Of a stretch of 64,000 bases of DNA, positions 54,480 to 63,547 are shown in pieces (the stretch's first letter is position 1; every line of letters begins with the position of its first letter). The notes below the pieces were generated by a model. That model did not search any database and was not told the origin of the DNA. It worked only from the letters and a program-made list of their open reading frames with translations. Source of the DNA: JAEUIX01 sp964611125 (GTDB taxonomy: Bacteria > Planctomycetota > Phycisphaerae > Phycisphaerales > UBA1924). The position numbers and the translations under genes are program-made. The stretch is taken from assembly GCA_964611125.1 (NCBI GenBank), contig CAZSZO010000020.1:1-64000 (forward strand). Reading direction: 5' to 3'.

Positions 54480-55692
54480 CCGGGGGCGTGGGGGGCGGCG
54501 GGGTCCGGCGATAAACGGTCAGGATGTCATCGCCGCTGCGCCGCGCGAGCTCGAGGCGCCAGCGCGAAGCCTCGGCCAGTGGGCCGGGGGGCACGGACCG
54601 GACAGGCGGACGGGCGGACTCATCGCCGAGCAGGATGGGGGCGGTGTAGACGTGCAGCTCGTCGATGAGGTCGTCACGCAGCAGGCGGCCGAGCAAACCG
54701 GGGCCGCACTCGGTGAGGACGGAGGCGATGCCGAAATCGGCGGCGAGGCGGGCGAGCAGGGGCCGGAGGGCGATTTCGCGGCCGTCGCCATCGCAGATGA
54801 TCTGGATGGGGCTCGGCGCGGCCGGGCCGCCAACGCCAGGCTCTGAGGGCGCCGGCGCGGCAGGGCCGGGGCCTCGGCTGACGACCTGAATGACCCGGGT
54901 GTGCGCGGCGGCTCGCCAGAGCAGCGAGGTCGGGGCCAGTTCGCCGGCGGGATCGATGATGACGGGCGTGGCGGTGCGCCGGAGCGGAACGGCGCGGGCG
55001 GTGAGTTGGGGATCATCGGCCCTGACGGTGCCGATGCCGGTGAGGATGGCGTCGACGCGGGCGCGGGCGAGGTGGACCCAGCGGCGGGAGCGGTCGTTGC
55101 TGATCCAGCGGCTTTCGCCGGAGCGGGTGGCGACGCGGCCGTCGATGGTCTGGGCCCATTTGGCGATCACCCAGGGGAGCCCGGTGGCGAGGCGCTTGAC
55201 GAACGGGTCGGAGAGGGCGATGGCCCGCGAGCTGTCGGCCGAGCACTCGCAGGAGACGCCCGCGGCGAGCAGGCGGGCGGCCCCTCCGGCCTTGAGGGGG
55301 TTGGGGTCGCGCCGGGCGTAGATGACGCGGGCGATGCGGGCGGCGATGAGGGCCTCCGAACACGGGGGCTGCCTGCCCGCGGCGTTGCAGGGTTCGAGCG
55401 TGACGTACGCGGTGGCGCCGGCGGGGTCGTGGCCCCGGGCCCGGCAGTCGGCGAGCGCCAGGGCCTCGGCGTGGGGGCCGCCGAAGCGGCGATGATGGCC
55501 CAGGCCGATGATGCGCTCGCGAACGGCGCCGGGACCCGGGCGGACCAGCACGCAGCCGACGAGCGGGTTGGGCTCGACGCGCCCCACGGCCCGCCAGGCG
55601 AGGCGGGCGGCGAGATCGAGCATCAGGCGGGCGTCGGGGTCGCCAGCGGGGGCGACGTTGATGGGCTCGGGTTCGAGTGAATTGACTGGCAA
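54451..55692 (-). CDS. ribD: bifunctional riboflavin biosynthesis protein RibD
   Basis: Catalyses deamination then reduction of the pyrimidine intermediate in riboflavin synthesis. The N-terminal deaminase domain holds GGPHAEALAL and the zinc-binding PCNAAGRQPPC. The C-terminal reductase domain has KWAQTIDGRVATRSGESRWIS and VLTECGPGLLGRLL. Length 413 residues, somewhat over the usual ~370 because of a Pro-rich tail and loop inserts. The TTG start at 55692 fits the DARLML family start; an ATG at 55626 would remove part of it. Ribosome site unclear. Other rib genes are absent. Confidence 0.92.
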   Translation of the reverse strand: MPVNSLEPEPINVAPAGDPDARLMLDLAARLAWRAVGRVEPNPLVGCVLVRPGPGAVRERIIGLGHHRRFGGPHAEALALADCRARGHDPAGATAYVTLEPCNAAGRQPPCSEALIAARIARVIYARRDPNPLKAGGAARLLAAGVSCECSADSSRAIALSDPFVKRLATGLPWVIAKWAQTIDGRVATRSGESRWISNDRSRRWVHLARARVDAILTGIGTVRADDPQLTARAVPLRRTATPVIIDPAGELAPTSLLWRAAAHTRVIQVVSRGPGPAAPAPSEPGVGGPAAPSPIQIICDGDGREIALRPLLARLAADFGIASVLTECGPGLLGRLLRDDLIDELHVYTAPILLGDESARPPVRSVPPGPLAEASRWRLELARRSGDDILTVYRRTPPPPTPPVTAPPAHPR

Positions 55693-55732
55693 AGTGGGTA
55701 GGAGCGGAGGGGTCTGGGGGCAGAATGACTGG

Positions 55733-56728
55733 TCAGGCGATGCGGATCATCGCTTCACGATCCTTGGCGGTGATGACGCCGCCGGCGGCGGCGTCGCGGA
55801 GCCAGCGGCGGGCGTCCTCGGTGTAGCCGGCGGTGGGCTTGAGCTCGGGCAGGCGGGCGCACCAGTGGCGGTTGAAGCGGGCCATGAGGGTCTCGCGGGC
55901 GAGCTTGGCGGCCATGGAGGCGAGGGCGACGGGAAGAAAGGCGGTCTCGGCCTCGGTCTGGAAGATCACCGTCATGGCCCGGCCGGGGGCGGAGAGGTCG
56001 TAGCGGCTGCGCTGGTCAGTGTGTTCGCGGACGCGCACGCTGGCGCCGGGGACGAGCTCCGCGAGGGTCTCTGCGTAGTCGGTGCGGCCCCCCTGCCGAT
56101 CGCAGACGATGCGGAGGCCAGTTCCATCAGAAGCGCCCTCCGGCCCCCACTGCTCCCAGGCGGCCCGCAGGTGGGCGGCGAGGCCGATGGCGGTCGCGGC
56201 GGCCTTGGTGTGGTGCGTGCGGACGGCGCGGTTGAAGGCGGACTCGCCGATCACGGCGCAAGACAGATCGAGGACCGAGACGCCGACGGGAGCGAGGCCC
56301 GCCGCGAGGACGTTGCCGGCGATGTCCATGGCGGCAAGGTCGGCGGAGGCCGGGGCGGGGAGGGGCGGACCGCCGTACCAGGGGAGGGGCTCGAGCGCGG
56401 CGCCGAGGGACTCGATGAGGCGGAGATCGGTTTCGGGGCGGCGGCCGAGGCAGCGGAGGAAGGCGTGGACGCCGCGCTCGAGATGGGTGAGGGGGTGGCG
56501 GGTGCGCGAGTCGTTGGGGAGCTTGAGTTTTTTGGAATCTTCGATGGCGATGCGGCGGCGCTTGTCGGAGGGCTTGCGGCAGATGCAGCCATCGAGGAGG
56601 GCCCAGAGGTCAGGGGCGGGGTCCCCCGGGCGCCAGGGGTCGATGCGGAGTGCGGCCATGCCGACGCAGAGCGGGCCAAGCAGGGGTCCGTATCCGGCTT
56701 CGTCGATTCCGGCGAGCACGAGGGGCAC
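55733..56728 (-). CDS. ribonuclease HII-like protein
   Basis: A 331-residue protein with the RNase HII signature GIDEAGYGPLLGPL, whose Asp and Glu bind the catalytic metals, and further acidic residues in GLRIVCDRQGG. RNase HII cuts RNA in RNA-DNA hybrids. The sequence is longer and more divergent than E. coli RnhB. The GTG start at 56728 gives the expected VPLVLAGIDEAGYGP start; GGAG is about 11 bases upstream. The upstream frame is a shadow over a divergent region. Confidence 0.8.
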   Translation of the reverse strand: MPLVLAGIDEAGYGPLLGPLCVGMAALRIDPWRPGDPAPDLWALLDGCICRKPSDKRRRIAIEDSKKLKLPNDSRTRHPLTHLERGVHAFLRCLGRRPETDLRLIESLGAALEPLPWYGGPPLPAPASADLAAMDIAGNVLAAGLAPVGVSVLDLSCAVIGESAFNRAVRTHHTKAAATAIGLAAHLRAAWEQWGPEGASDGTGLRIVCDRQGGRTDYAETLAELVPGASVRVREHTDQRSRYDLSAPGRAMTVIFQTEAETAFLPVALASMAAKLARETLMARFNRHWCARLPELKPTAGYTEDARRWLRDAAAGGVITAKDREAMIRIA

Positions 56729-56990
56729 GCGAGGCGGCTCCGCAGAGGGGGGATTCAAGGGGCTCCGACGGGGGGTCAGCTTACCTCGGTTGGAGCCTGC
56801 GCGGGGGCCGGGGGCTCGCGGCCGGCGGGGGATTGGGTGGCTTTGCCGCCGAAGGTGTGGCAGACTGTGGATGTGCGCGGGCGTTTGGCGAGCGGCAATG
56901 CGCTGCGGCGTCGGGCGTTGACCTGCGGTGTCGGGCCCACGACGTGTTCGGGCCGAGGGCCGATCAGGCCTTGGGCCAGGGGAGGATCGC

Positions 56991-57479
56991 ATGAGCAACG
57001 AGAATCTGGGGAATTTGGGTATCGGCGTCCGTCGGGCGGCCGCCTGGCTGCTGGCGCTGGGAGGCTTGGGAATGGCGCCGGGGGTGTGCCTGGCGGACAC
57101 GATCACGGTGTACGTGTATGACTTTGAGCTGAGCACGGTCCCGCTGTCGGAGCCGGCGATTGACCCCGTGATCATGGTCGGCGACACGATCCGGTGGGTG
57201 TGGCTGCACGACTTCCACAACGTGGTCGCCTGTGTAGGGCAGGGAGATTTCTGGGAGTCGGACGTGTTCAGCATGGGAGACACGTTCGTGCACACGTTCG
57301 ATACGCCCGGGGTGTTCCAGTACTACTGCCAGCCGCATGGGCGCGACAACTTTGATGGCACCTACGAGGGGATGGGCGGGTCGGTGACGGTGCTGGTTCC
57401 GAGCCCCTCCGGGGCCGGGGTGCTGTGTCTGGTCGGGCTGGCCGCGGCGCGGCGGCGGCGCCGGGCCGCGATTGGGTGA
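56991..57479 (+). CDS. secreted cupredoxin-like protein with sorting tail
   Basis: A 162-residue exported copper protein of the plastocyanin/amicyanin type. Signal peptide to ~36 (GVCLAD). Copper ligands are expected at His76, Cys113, His116 and Met128, in the segments HDFHNVV, YYCQPHG and GMGGSVTV. The C-terminus has a hydrophobic helix followed by RRRRR after VPSPSGA, a pattern like PEP-CTERM surface-sorting signals. GGGGAGGA lies 6 bases before the ATG. It could carry electrons at the cell surface. Confidence 0.82.
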   Translation: MSNENLGNLGIGVRRAAAWLLALGGLGMAPGVCLADTITVYVYDFELSTVPLSEPAIDPVIMVGDTIRWVWLHDFHNVVACVGQGDFWESDVFSMGDTFVHTFDTPGVFQYYCQPHGRDNFDGTYEGMGGSVTVLVPSPSGAGVLCLVGLAAARRRRRAAIG

Positions 57480-57508
57480 ATTTGCCTGGGTTACCAGAAA
57501 ATTGCCTG

Positions 57509-57554
57509 TTGACAGTTGGCGCGCTGGCAATGACGCGATAACTTCAGCGTTATC
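57509..57554 (+). promoter_or_regulatory. TTGACA motif and palindrome before the DUF1800 gene
   Basis: TTGACA (57509-57514) is followed 22 bases later by GATAAC-ttcagc-GTTATC, a perfect 6-bp inverted repeat (57537-57554). The region is AT-richer than its surroundings. The spacing is too long for a standard promoter, so it may be an operator. Confidence 0.3.
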
Positions 57555-57686
57555 TCCGGCGAGTCGCCCCACTCATGCCCCTGACCCGCCGGATCCCTCC
57601 GCCGAAAACCTGGATAGTCCATGCGATGGTTCGCTGCTGAGCGCGCGCACGGGTCCTTCCGCTTTCCGCCCAACGGAGTTCATCAC

Positions 57687-59315
57687 ATGACCCACCCGAC
57701 CACGGTCGTTTCCGTTCCCAACGCTCAGCCGGGCCGCGATCGTGAGATGCGGCTGGGGCGGCGAGGGTTGTTCTCGCGGGCCGCGCTGATGGCGCTGGCC
57801 GGCGGCGGCGCGGCGGCCGCAACATCACGGGCGAAGGCGTCGCCGCCCAGCGTGTCGGCTGAGGTCGACCCGGGCTCGCTGACGCGGAAGCTGGTGTCGC
57901 GGCTCACCTTCGGCTTCACCGAGGGTGAGTACAGCGTGGCCCAGAATTTGGGGTACCAGGGGTACCTCGAGCGGCAACTGAATCTGACTGCGGCCGATGA
58001 GGACCCGGCGGTGACGGCGGTGCTGAACAACGCGACGCTGTTCCCGTGGCTGAATGCCACCAACGACGCCCTGCAGGCGCAGTTCCAGATCAACGGCGGC
58101 GTGATCGCCAACGACCTGATCAATCACACAATTTTCCGCTCGGTCTTCTCGCGGCTGCAGCTCTTCGAGCGGATGGTGGAGTTCTGGTCGGACCACTTCA
58201 GCATGGATGTGTCGGTGGACCAGTTGCAGTGGCTGAAGATGATCGACGACCGGGCGATCCGGGCGAACGCGATGCGATCGTTTGAGGAGCTGGTGAACGC
58301 CTCGGCCCGCAGCGCGGCGATGCTGAACTACCTGGACAATGACGTGAGCCGGGTCGGAGCCATCAATGAGAACTATGCCCGCGAGTTGATGGAGCTGCAC
58401 ACGCTGAGCGTGAACGGCGGGTACACGCAGGCGGACGTGGTCGCGGTGGCCCGCTGCCTGACGGGATGGACGTGGTGGAGCCGCAACCCCCCCACCCCCG
58501 CTGACTACGGCACGTTCCGATACAACAGCGGCAACCACGACAACAACGCCAAGACGCTGTCGCCGATCTTCAATCGCGCCAATCCGACGCAGCCGCTGGT
58601 GATCCCGGCGGGCGGCGGCCAGAACGACGCCCAGACGGTGATCAACATCCTGGTGGCGCACCCGAATACGGCGGACTTCATTGCGACGAAGCTGTGCCAG
58701 CGGTTCCTGGGGGAGGGAACGCCGAGGGCGGTGATCGATTCGGTCAAGGCGGCGTACCTCAGCACCACGCCCAAGGGCGATGTGAGGACGATGCTGCGGG
58801 CGATCTTCGATCCCAATGTGCTGGCGGATGCGGGCCAGAAGATCAAGCGGCCGTTCCACCTGTTCGCGTCGGCGATGCGGCCGCTGCTGGCGGGGCCATC
58901 GGCGATCACAGCGTTCTCCACGCTTCAGGGGTACTACTTCCGGGCGGGGCAGAGGCCCTTCAACTGGAGTCCGCCCGACGGGTACCCGGACAGTAATGAG
59001 TACTGGACGGGGCTGGTGCTGCCGCGCTGGAACTTCGCGGCGGGGCTCGTCACGAGCAACAACTCAACGGGCGGGACGACGGGCGGCATCAACGGCGTGT
59101 CGGTGAACGCGGCGACGGTGGACGCGTTCTTCCCGGGGATGACCACACGCGACCAGATCCTTGCGAAGCTCAACCAGTCGCTCTTCGGCGGCGTGTGGCC
59201 CCAGGCGGAGCGCGATGCCATCCGAACGTTCCTGCCTTCGGGCACATTGACAGCCACGAACAAGCGCGACGCGCTGGGGCTGGCCTTCTCCTCGCCGACG
59301 TTCCAGTACGTCTGA
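57687..59315 (+). CDS. DUF1800 family exported protein
   Basis: A 542-residue protein with a twin-arginine-like N-terminus LGRRGLFSRAALMALAG, so it is probably Tat-exported. Body motifs include RLTFGFTEGEYS, NENYARELMELHTLSVNGGYTQ and FIATKLCQRFLGEGTP, diagnostic of DUF1800. DUF1800 and DUF1501 proteins commonly occur as neighbours in planctomycetes and other secretion-rich bacteria; the function is unknown. GGAG is 8 bases before the ATG. Confidence 0.88.
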   Translation: MTHPTTVVSVPNAQPGRDREMRLGRRGLFSRAALMALAGGGAAAATSRAKASPPSVSAEVDPGSLTRKLVSRLTFGFTEGEYSVAQNLGYQGYLERQLNLTAADEDPAVTAVLNNATLFPWLNATNDALQAQFQINGGVIANDLINHTIFRSVFSRLQLFERMVEFWSDHFSMDVSVDQLQWLKMIDDRAIRANAMRSFEELVNASARSAAMLNYLDNDVSRVGAINENYARELMELHTLSVNGGYTQADVVAVARCLTGWTWWSRNPPTPADYGTFRYNSGNHDNNAKTLSPIFNRANPTQPLVIPAGGGQNDAQTVINILVAHPNTADFIATKLCQRFLGEGTPRAVIDSVKAAYLSTTPKGDVRTMLRAIFDPNVLADAGQKIKRPFHLFASAMRPLLAGPSAITAFSTLQGYYFRAGQRPFNWSPPDGYPDSNEYWTGLVLPRWNFAAGLVTSNNSTGGTTGGINGVSVNAATVDAFFPGMTTRDQILAKLNQSLFGGVWPQAERDAIRTFLPSGTLTATNKRDALGLAFSSPTFQYV

Positions 59316-59450
59316 CGTCCGTCGACTCTGCTCCAACTTGCGGCGTCACCTCGCCGCGCCCTTTCCTCCTCGCGCACACTCCGACCCCAGCACGGCGCCT
59401 GCCACCCAAACCGCACCCCACGCCGCGCCCGTTTGCCTGAAAGGCCAGCC

Positions 59451-60848
59451 ATGAGCGACCAACTGCACACCGCCTGTGATGAGTACATGCAGCTCTCGCG
59501 CCGCAAGTTCATGGTCGCGTCGACGGCGATGCTGGCCCTGCCGGCGTGCTTCCCGCGGGTGTCCTACGCCGAGAGCCACACTTCGGCGCCTCAGGACGTG
59601 GTGATCCAGCTCTACCTGCGGGGCGGCACCGACGGCCTGAGTGTGGTGGCCCCTTGGAACGAGGCGAACTACATCAACGCCCGTCCGAACATCAAGATCA
59701 CGGCGCCGGGGTCGGGCGTGCTGGGTGCGCTGGACCCGCTGGCGGGAAACACGGCGAGCAGCCCGACGGCCCCGGGGGGCCAGGTGGTGTTCGGGTTCAA
59801 CCCGGCGATGGCGCCGCTGATGGGGGCGTATGGGGATGGGAAGCTGGCGATCATCCAGGCGACGGGCCTCACGAACCAGTCGAAGTCTCACTTTGACGCC
59901 CAGAAGTTCATGGAAGTGGCGAAGCTGAACGACCCCAATGTGGCGACGGGGTGGCTGGGGCGGCACTTGATCACGCAGACGACGCCGCTGAACCCGAACG
60001 GAACGCTCCGGGCCGTGGGCGTGGCTGACGGCTTGCAGCGAGCCCTGGTGGGCTCCGACAAGGCCGTGCCGATTCCCGATATGCAGAACAACCCGGGGAC
60101 GCCGCCGGCACTGAACAATTTCGCCGGCTACGGGCTTCAGGGGACCACTTCGACCAAGGCGGCCAGGCAGTCGGGCATCGACGTCATGTTCGAGTCGTTC
60201 GGCGGAGCCATTGGGGACTCGGCGAACAACACGCTGGCGACGATCGGCCTGCTGAACCAGATCGGCGCGGCTGGATATCAGCACTCGATCCCCGCGGGGA
60301 ACAATCCCGCGGCGTATCCGACGTCGTCGCTGGGCAATGCGCTCAAGTCATCGGCGGCGCTGATCAACGCGCAGGTGGGCGTCGAGGCTATCGCGATCGA
60401 CTACGGCGGGTGGGATCTGCACAACAACGAAGGCACCGCGACCGGCGGCGTAAACGACCCGGCGTCCAACATGTTCCGGCAGATCGACACGCTGGCGAAG
60501 GCGCTCAGCGCGTTCTACGCCGACATCATCGTGGGCAAGGGCCGCAGCGTGATTGTGGTGGTGATCTCGGAGTTCGGCCGGCGCGTCGGCCAGAACGGCA
60601 CCGTCGGCACCGACCACGGCTACGGCAACATGATGATGGTGCTGGGTAACGCGGTGGCGGGGCGGCGGATCATCACCAACTGGCCGGGCATCTCAGCGTC
60701 GCAGCCAGCGACCAATGTCGACCTGGGCGTGACGATCGACTACCGCGACATTCTGGCCGAGATCGTGGCGGAGCGTCTCGGGAACGCCGCGAACCTGGCC
60801 ACCATCTTCCCCGGGTACACGCCCACGTTCCGCGGGATCACGACCTGA
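59451..60848 (+). CDS. DUF1501 family exported protein
   Basis: A 465-residue protein with signal QLSRRKFMVASTAMLALP of Tat type. It has the sulfatase/phosphatase-like fold pattern IQLYLRGGTDGLSVVAPWNE, AIDYGGWDLHNNEG, and VVVISEFGRRVGQNGTVGTDHGYGNMMMV, with metal-site-like Asp and His residues as in DUF1501. The gene follows the DUF1800 gene by 135 bases. Activity is not known. Confidence 0.9.
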   Translation: MSDQLHTACDEYMQLSRRKFMVASTAMLALPACFPRVSYAESHTSAPQDVVIQLYLRGGTDGLSVVAPWNEANYINARPNIKITAPGSGVLGALDPLAGNTASSPTAPGGQVVFGFNPAMAPLMGAYGDGKLAIIQATGLTNQSKSHFDAQKFMEVAKLNDPNVATGWLGRHLITQTTPLNPNGTLRAVGVADGLQRALVGSDKAVPIPDMQNNPGTPPALNNFAGYGLQGTTSTKAARQSGIDVMFESFGGAIGDSANNTLATIGLLNQIGAAGYQHSIPAGNNPAAYPTSSLGNALKSSAALINAQVGVEAIAIDYGGWDLHNNEGTATGGVNDPASNMFRQIDTLAKALSAFYADIIVGKGRSVIVVVISEFGRRVGQNGTVGTDHGYGNMMMVLGNAVAGRRIITNWPGISASQPATNVDLGVTIDYRDILAEIVAERLGNAANLATIFPGYTPTFRGITT

Positions 60849-60956
60849 GCCGGCCAGGCGGCGCAGTCCGCACCGGTTCGCAGATTCGATGACCTTTGGC
60901 CCGACCGTCCGAAGACCCGGCCCTCAGCCCCCCAAGCCAAACCTCGGAGCACCCCG

Positions 60957-61940
60957 ATGCGCCAGAACCTCCGCTCCCGAATCCAGTCCGGTGTTCTTCT
61001 GATCGTCGCGACCGCGGCGGGGCAGGCCTGCCTCGCCCAGTCGGCGATCTTCAGCAACGGCTCGAGCGACCCGCTGACGCCGGCGCTTGGAACCGGCACG
61101 ACCACATCGAGCGGCGCCCAAGCCCCGGCGGGGGCGCAATGGAGCGAGACGGCCCAGGTCTCCGCGACGGAGTCGAACGCGGTGATCGGCTTCAGCACGC
61201 ACGCCTACTCGGGTGGCGCCTACCGCTTCGCCGATGACTTCACGGTGCCCGCGGGCCGGGTGTGGCGGCTGGATGCGGCCGACTTCTTCGCGTATCAGAC
61301 GGGGGCCCCGCTGCCGCCGGGCGCTTCGCCCTTCAGCGGGCTGAGCGTGCGGATCTGGTCGGGCGTTCCGGGCGCGCCGGGCAGCGAGGTGCTCTTCGGC
61401 GACGGGAGCGCCAACCGGCTGGTCTCGTCGGTCGGCGGAGGGTACTACCGGGTCATGAACTCGGCGGTGCTGCCGCTGGGAGGGCTGCCCGACGCTTCGC
61501 GTCTGATCTGGCGGAGTGAGGCGGCGCTCGATGGCGTGGTGCTCGGGCCGGGAACCTACTGGATCGACTGGCAGTACAGCGTGGCGCCCGGGGCGAGCGC
61601 GTTCTCACCTCCGGTGACCAAGCCCGGCGTTCGGACGCAGGCGGGCTGGAATGCGCTGCAACTCAAGCCATCGGGGGTGTGGGCGGCGGTGATCGATGGC
61701 GGCAAGCCGGAGGCGGCGGCGGATGCGCCGCAGGACATGCCGTTCATCCTGCTGGGCGTGGATGCCTGCGCGACTGATTTCAACCTGGACGGCGCGAGCG
61801 ATCCGGACGATCTGGCGGACGTCATCGCCGCGTTCTTCGCCGTGCCGCCCGACCCGCGGGCGGACATCAACGGGGACGGCGTGGTTGATCCCGACGACCT
61901 TGCTGATTACATCGCTGCGTACTTTGGCGGGGCCTGCTGA
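60957..61940 (+). CDS. secreted beta-rich protein with GC-type dockerin-like tail
   Basis: A 327-residue exported protein with signal peptide to ~27 (GQACLAQ). The body (DDFTVPAGRVWRLDAADFFAY, YRVMNSAVLPLGG) is a beta-sandwich type of unknown family. Residues 271-327 are two EF-hand-like repeats, DFNLDGASDPDDLADVI and DINGDGVVDPDDLADYI, closed by Cys271 and Cys327. GGAG is 7 bases before the ATG. It closes the DUF1800/DUF1501 cluster and may be its substrate or partner. Confidence 0.85.
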   Translation: MRQNLRSRIQSGVLLIVATAAGQACLAQSAIFSNGSSDPLTPALGTGTTTSSGAQAPAGAQWSETAQVSATESNAVIGFSTHAYSGGAYRFADDFTVPAGRVWRLDAADFFAYQTGAPLPPGASPFSGLSVRIWSGVPGAPGSEVLFGDGSANRLVSSVGGGYYRVMNSAVLPLGGLPDASRLIWRSEAALDGVVLGPGTYWIDWQYSVAPGASAFSPPVTKPGVRTQAGWNALQLKPSGVWAAVIDGGKPEAAADAPQDMPFILLGVDACATDFNLDGASDPDDLADVIAAFFAVPPDPRADINGDGVVDPDDLADYIAAYFGGAC

Positions 61941-62249
61941 AGGGCGGCGCCCCCGAGCGGCTTGATGCCCGCGATGCGTCCAGCGGAGAGCTGGCGGTTG
62001 GCCAACTGCGCCGATGAACCGGCTCATAAACGCGCAGATCTTGCTGAGCGCGGGTCTTGGCTATCCACCATGGGCAGGGGATCACCCCTAAAGGCGTTAC
62101 GATCGCGACGCCTGTGGGCTGTCTCTCGCTTCAGCCTCGAAGCTGGGCGGTCGATTTGACGGAGGCTCAGTGTTTCGCCGGAGGCGTTTGCCCGGCGGCG
62201 CTCGGCGTGCACGCGCGGCCCCCTCGGGGGCCCCTCCGGAGGTCGAAGC
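61941..62249. other. 309-bp gene-free region before the amino-acid-binding protein
   Basis: No gene. Three possible hairpins: GGCGT/ACGCC (62093-62112), AGCCTC/GAGGCT (62133-62167) and GGCCCCC-tc-GGGGGCC (62217-62232). The last is directly before the ribosome site and could limit translation. No known riboswitch pattern is recognised. Confidence 0.5.
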
Positions 62250-63434
62250 ATGAACCTGAAGAACTTGATGGCGGTTGGGCTGGTAGGTCTGGCGGCGGCG
62301 GCCGGCGCGGCGATGGCCGATGACGGCGTTGCGGCCGACAAGGTGCTCGTGGGGCAGGCGGCGGCCCTCAAGGGCCCGGCGTCGGCCCTGGGCGAGGGGA
62401 TGCAGGCGGGGATGACGGCGTACTTCAACAAGGTGAACGCGTCGGGCGGCGTCAATGGCCGGAAGATCGAGCTCAAGACGCTCAACGACGGCTACGAGCC
62501 TGAGAAGTGCGAGGCGGCGACGAAGGTGCTGCTGGAGCAGGAGAAGGTCTTCGCGCTGATCGGCTACGTGGGCACGCCGACGTCAAAGGTGGCGGTCCCG
62601 CTGGCTGAGAAGGCCGGGGCGCCGTTCATCGGGGCGTTCACGGGCGCCGAGTTCCTGCGGAGCCCGTTCAACCCCATGGTGGTGAACGTGCGGGCCAGCT
62701 ACTTCCAGGAGACGGAGCGGATGGCCCAGATCCTGGTGGACCAGAAAGGCCAGAAGAAGGTCGCGTGCTTCTATCAGAACGACGCCTTCGGCCAGGCGGG
62801 CCTGGCGGGGATCGAGAAGGCGCTCAAGGCCCGGGGCCTGGAGCTGTGCGCCAAGGGGACGTTCGAGCGGAACACGGTGGCGATTTCCGAGGCGCTGAGC
62901 ACGATCGGCGCGGCCAAGCCCGACGCGGTGGTGATGGTCGGTCCGTACAAGCCGTGCGCCGCGTTCATCAAGGCGGCCCGCGAGAACGAAGGGACCAAGA
63001 CCGCGACGCTCGTGAACATCTCGTTCGTCGGGACGACGGCCCTGCTGGGCGAGCTGGGCGGCGCGGGCGACGGCACGATCATCACGCAGGTGGTGCCCTA
63101 TCCGTGGGACAACGCGCTCCCGGCGGTGAAGGAGTACACCGAGGACATGAACAAGGCGGGGCTGGGGGCGAAGATCGATTTCATCAGCCTGGAGGGATAC
63201 CTCACGGCGAAGTTCTTCTGCCAGAACCTGGCCAAGATCGAGGGCGAGCCCACCCGCGAGAAGTTCCTCAAGGTGCTCGCGACGGCGGGCAACTTCGACC
63301 TCGGGGGCGTGAAGCTGACCTTCGGCGCCAGCGACAACCAGGGCATGGATGAGGTCTTCGCGACGGTGATCCAGGGCGGCAAGGCGGTCCCGCTCACCGG
63401 CGGCGGCGTGGCGGGCGTGCCCACGGACAAGTGA
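62250..63434 (+). CDS. amino-acid-type ABC transporter substrate-binding protein (LivJ family)
   Basis: A 394-residue exported protein with signal peptide to ~22 (AGAAMAD) and a type 1 periplasmic-binding fold: VLVGQAAALKGPASALGEGM, IELKTLNDGYEPEKCE and VACFYQNDAFGQAG. LivJ-like proteins bind branched-chain amino acids or related ligands for transport, or feed chemoreceptors. No permease or ATPase follows; instead a chemoreceptor gene starts downstream after a terminator. GGAGG is 7 bases before the ATG. Confidence 0.92.
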   Translation: MNLKNLMAVGLVGLAAAAGAAMADDGVAADKVLVGQAAALKGPASALGEGMQAGMTAYFNKVNASGGVNGRKIELKTLNDGYEPEKCEAATKVLLEQEKVFALIGYVGTPTSKVAVPLAEKAGAPFIGAFTGAEFLRSPFNPMVVNVRASYFQETERMAQILVDQKGQKKVACFYQNDAFGQAGLAGIEKALKARGLELCAKGTFERNTVAISEALSTIGAAKPDAVVMVGPYKPCAAFIKAARENEGTKTATLVNISFVGTTALLGELGGAGDGTIITQVVPYPWDNALPAVKEYTEDMNKAGLGAKIDFISLEGYLTAKFFCQNLAKIEGEPTREKFLKVLATAGNFDLGGVKLTFGASDNQGMDEVFATVIQGGKAVPLTGGGVAGVPTDK

Positions 63435-63495
63435 TCGGCGGAGCGAGGCGAACGAGCACTGCGCCGAGAGGCGCAGCTTCACTGAAACAGCCAAC

Positions 63496-63529
63496 GGCGC
63501 CGGGCGGGTCGAACCGACCGGCGCCTTTT
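63496..63529 (+). terminator. Rho-independent terminator
   Basis: Stem GGCGCCGG/CCGGCGCC (63496-63503 and 63518-63525), 14-base loop with inner GGT/ACC pairing, then TTTT. It ends the binding-protein transcript. Confidence 0.85.
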
Positions 63530-63547
63530 CACTCTGGAGAGACCCTG

